Shown here piece after piece: positions 6,470 through 8,109 of a stretch of 8,109 nt of DNA. The first letter of the stretch is position 1, and every line of letters begins with the position of its first letter. The notes below the pieces were generated by a model. It searched no databases. It saw only the letters and a program-made list of their open reading frames with translations, and was not told where the DNA came from. A program made the translations under genes and the position numbers. Source of the DNA: Candidatus Nomurabacteria bacterium (GTDB lineage: Bacteria; Patescibacteriota; Saccharimonadia; Saccharimonadales; Saccharimonadaceae); assembly GCA_031262565.1 (NCBI GenBank), contig JAISHL010000058.1, forward strand, positions 1 to 8,109, written 5' to 3'.

Positions 6470-6481
6470 GTTGTGTAAAAA

Positions 6482-6509
6482 ATGACAAAAATAAAATTAG
6501 TGTTATAAT
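6482..6509 (+). promoter_or_regulatory. Sigma-70 promoter of parA, probably giving a leaderless mRNA
   Basis: ATGACA at 6482-6487 (five of six match TTGACA), a 16-base spacer, and TATAAT at 6504-6509 with extended -10 TG at 6501-6502. The start should fall near 6516, only about three bases before the parA ATG at 6519. No Shine-Dalgarno sequence is present between them. Confidence 0.75.
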
Positions 6510-6518
6510 GGTTATATT

Positions 6519-7331
6519 ATGAATGAGGGTAAATCGGCAACAGTGATAACCGTGACGAATCAAAAGGGCGGAGTTGGAAAGACGACCACCGCTATAAACG
6601 TGGCGTATTTTTTGGCGAAAGCTGGCGCGCGAGTGTTGCTGATCGATTTTGATCCACAGGGCAATGCGTCGAGCGGTCTGGGGATTGATAAAAATTTGTT
6701 GAAATCCGAAACAAATCCAGACGGAAAAATGACGATTTTGGACGTAATTTCGGGCGAAGCGAAGTTGATTGACGTGATTCAGAAAACCAAATTCAAGAAT
6801 TTGGACATTGCACCGACGACTTCAAAATTGGCGGACGCGGAAACTGGTTTGGCTGCGCAAGACCGTCGTTTTCAGCGATTAACAGATGCAATTGCGACAG
6901 TGAACGCAGATTATGATTTTGTTTTGATTGATTCGCCACCGAGCTTGTCGATGTTGACGGTGAATGCGTTGGTTGCGGCGCAATATGTTTTATTGCCAGT
7001 TCAGGCGGAATTTTATGCGCTGGAAGGTTTGTCGCAGCTGCTTGAAACCATGAAACTCGTGAGAAAGGGATTGAATCCGACATTGAGCTTGATTGGTGTT
7101 TTGACGACAATGATGGATTCGCGCACGGCGTTGTCGCAACAAGTTCACATTGAAATTCAAAAATTCTTCCCTGGAAAAGTTTTTGAAACGACGATTCCGC
7201 GCAATGTTCGACTGGCGGAAGCACCTTCGCACGGCTTGCCAGTTGGTGCTTACGATAAGTTCAGTAAAGGTTCACGCGCCTATAAGTCGGTGACGTCGGA
7301 AATTATCGAACGCACGGGTTGGTCAAAATAA
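6519..7331 (+). CDS. parA: Chromosome partitioning ATPase ParA/Soj
   Basis: Deviant Walker ATPase of the ParA/MinD family. In its ATP-bound dimer it binds DNA non-specifically and, stimulated by ParB, drives separation of replicated origins. The 270 residues are typical of chromosomal Soj-type ParA without an N-terminal DNA-binding domain. Visible motifs are the deviant Walker A KGGVGKTTT (16-24) with signature lysine K16, the A' box LLIDFDPQGN (40-49) and Walker B VLIDSPPS (135-142). Also present are the conserved PVQAEFYALEGLSQLL and, near the end, IPRNVRLAEAPSHG. The start at 6519 gives the usual short lead-in to Walker A. No ribosome binding site precedes it and the -10 box ends only nine bases upstream, so leaderless initiation is likely. 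parB follows 36 bases later. Confidence 0.97.
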   Translation: MNEGKSATVITVTNQKGGVGKTTTAINVAYFLAKAGARVLLIDFDPQGNASSGLGIDKNLLKSETNPDGKMTILDVISGEAKLIDVIQKTKFKNLDIAPTTSKLADAETGLAAQDRRFQRLTDAIATVNADYDFVLIDSPPSLSMLTVNALVAAQYVLLPVQAEFYALEGLSQLLETMKLVRKGLNPTLSLIGVLTTMMDSRTALSQQVHIEIQKFFPGKVFETTIPRNVRLAEAPSHGLPVGAYDKFSKGSRAYKSVTSEIIERTGWSK

Positions 7332-7352
7332 TTTTATTTTTCTAATTTTTTG

Positions 7353-7361
7353 TGATAAAAT
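7353..7361 (+). promoter_or_regulatory. Candidate extended -10 promoter of parB
   Basis: TGaTAAAAT at 7353-7361 is an extended -10 with five of six bases matching TATAAT. The predicted start near 7368 coincides with the A of the parB ATG. No good -35 is seen in the T-rich stretch upstream, and there is no Shine-Dalgarno sequence. parB could also be read through from parA, since no terminator hairpin lies between them. Confidence 0.5.
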
Positions 7362-7367
7362 GGTCTT

Positions 7368-8109
7368 ATGATTAAAAGGGGTTTAGGAAAAGGGTTTGAT
7401 TCGTTGATTCCAACGGATCTGGTTGATGAAAATTTTGATCCAACAGCAGATCAGGATGGCAAAGTTTCAGATTTGCGCGTGATCGCGGTCGCTGATATTT
7501 CACCGAATCCTGACCAGCCGCGTCGCAATTTTGACGAAGAACAGCTGGATTCATTGGCGCAGTCGATCAAAGAACATGGAATTTTGCAACCGATCGTGGT
7601 CGTTCCGAAAGACGGCAAATTTGAGATTGTAGCAGGTGAGCGACGTTGGCGAGCGACAAAATTGGCAGGACTAATAAAAATCCCGACGATTGTGCGAACT
7701 TTGTCTGCGCAACATAAACTGGAAATGTCAATCATTGAGAACGTCCAGCGCGCCGATCTTAATCCTCTAGAAACCGCGACAGCTTATATAAAGTTGAAAA
7801 ATCAGTTTAATCTGACGGACGGAGAGATTGCACAACGCGTCGGTAAAGCGCCCAGCACGATTTCCAACCAGATGCGGCTATTAGCTTTGCCTGATTTTGC
7901 GAAAATTGGGCTGGCGGAAGGGCAAATTACAGAGGGGCATGCACGGCAGATTTTGGCGCTATTCACGGCGGGCGGTGACGAAAAAGTGCAAAAGCAATTG
8001 TTTGACGCGATTGTTGATGACGGTTGGTCGGTGCGAAAAGCAGACCAGGTTGTGATTGGGTTTACGAACTGTGAAATTTCATCTGATCAATCTGGCGATC
8101 GCACAAAAG
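7368..8109 (+). CDS. parB: Chromosome partitioning protein ParB/Spo0J, 3' end cut off by the window
   Basis: ParB is a CTP-dependent DNA clamp that loads at parS sites near the origin, spreads along DNA and stimulates ParA. The frame is open from the ATG to the window edge (247 codons), so roughly the last 40-50 residues, including most of the C-terminal dimerisation domain, are probably missing. The N-terminus MIKRGLGKGFDSLIP is the usual lead peptide thought to contact ParA. The N-terminal CTP-binding domain includes PRRNFDEEQLDSLAQSI, GILQPIVV, GERRWRA (90-96) and ENVQR (124-128). A helix-turn-helix at about 151-172 (EIAQRVGKAPSTISNQMRLL) recognises parS. It follows parA by 36 bases, as in most bacteria. 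No parS-like palindrome was found in this window. Confidence 0.96.
   Translation, partial: MIKRGLGKGFDSLIPTDLVDENFDPTADQDGKVSDLRVIAVADISPNPDQPRRNFDEEQLDSLAQSIKEHGILQPIVVVPKDGKFEIVAGERRWRATKLAGLIKIPTIVRTLSAQHKLEMSIIENVQRADLNPLETATAYIKLKNQFNLTDGEIAQRVGKAPSTISNQMRLLALPDFAKIGLAEGQITEGHARQILALFTAGGDEKVQKQLFDAIVDDGWSVRKADQVVIGFTNCEISSDQSGDRTK

Noticed and set aside
6793..7232. Minus-strand open frames within parA
   Set aside because: Shadow frames of a conserved ATPase gene; no promoter, ribosome site or domain is visible.
7368..8109. A parS site in or near parB
   Set aside because: No sequence close to the TGTTTCACGTGAAACA palindrome was found by eye; GTTCACG strings elsewhere in the window are not palindromic.
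1..8109. Recoded UGA (as in Gracilibacteria or Absconditabacteria)
   Set aside because: All genes are complete without in-frame TGA and tryptophan uses TGG; absence of TGA as a stop in six genes is too small a sample.

Overview
The window is a compact bacterial segment with every recognised gene on the + strand, moderate GC by eye and the standard genetic code (all visible stops are TAA or TAG). The gene set and style (bacterial-type ProRS, GreA, CIRCE-controlled solo dnaK, ParA/ParB, and two proline-rich single-span membrane proteins of no recognised family) look most like a small-genome Patescibacteria/CPR lineage, probably Candidatus Saccharibacteria (TM7). That assignment is an inference from style, not proof.

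Layout: (1) 2-1327, the 3' three quarters of proS (prolyl-tRNA synthetase), cut by the window edge; (2) 1361-1822 greA, closely spaced behind it with a strong Shine-Dalgarno sequence; (3) 1914-3110 and 3162-4031, two consecutive genes for proteins with a proline-rich cytoplasmic N-terminus, one membrane helix and an outside domain, each with its own candidate promoter; (4) 4032-4502, a 471-base gap holding a dense cluster of small hairpin repeats followed by a perfect CIRCE operator and sigma-70 promoter; (5) 4503-6392 dnaK; (6) 6393-6518, another repeat copy, a probable terminator and a promoter; (7) 6519-7331 parA and 7368 to the window end, parB (3' truncated), the chromosome segregation pair.

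The most interesting signal is the repeat family. Its units are 27-34 bp hairpins with nearly constant outer flanks (TTGTCAT on one side, ATCT on the other), often a 5-base loop, and stems whose two arms vary together. They mostly occur as head-to-head pairs 72-76 bp long, TTGTCAT...ATCT-spacer-AGAT...ATGACAA. One 72-bp pair lies in frame inside proS, adding about 24 residues to the anticodon-binding domain at a loop where the E. coli enzyme has nothing comparable. The organisation resembles REPINs/BIMEs or Rickettsia palindromic elements. A second theme is that parA and parB each have an extended -10 box placed so close to the ATG that their mRNAs are probably leaderless, unlike the other genes, which have clear Shine-Dalgarno sequences.
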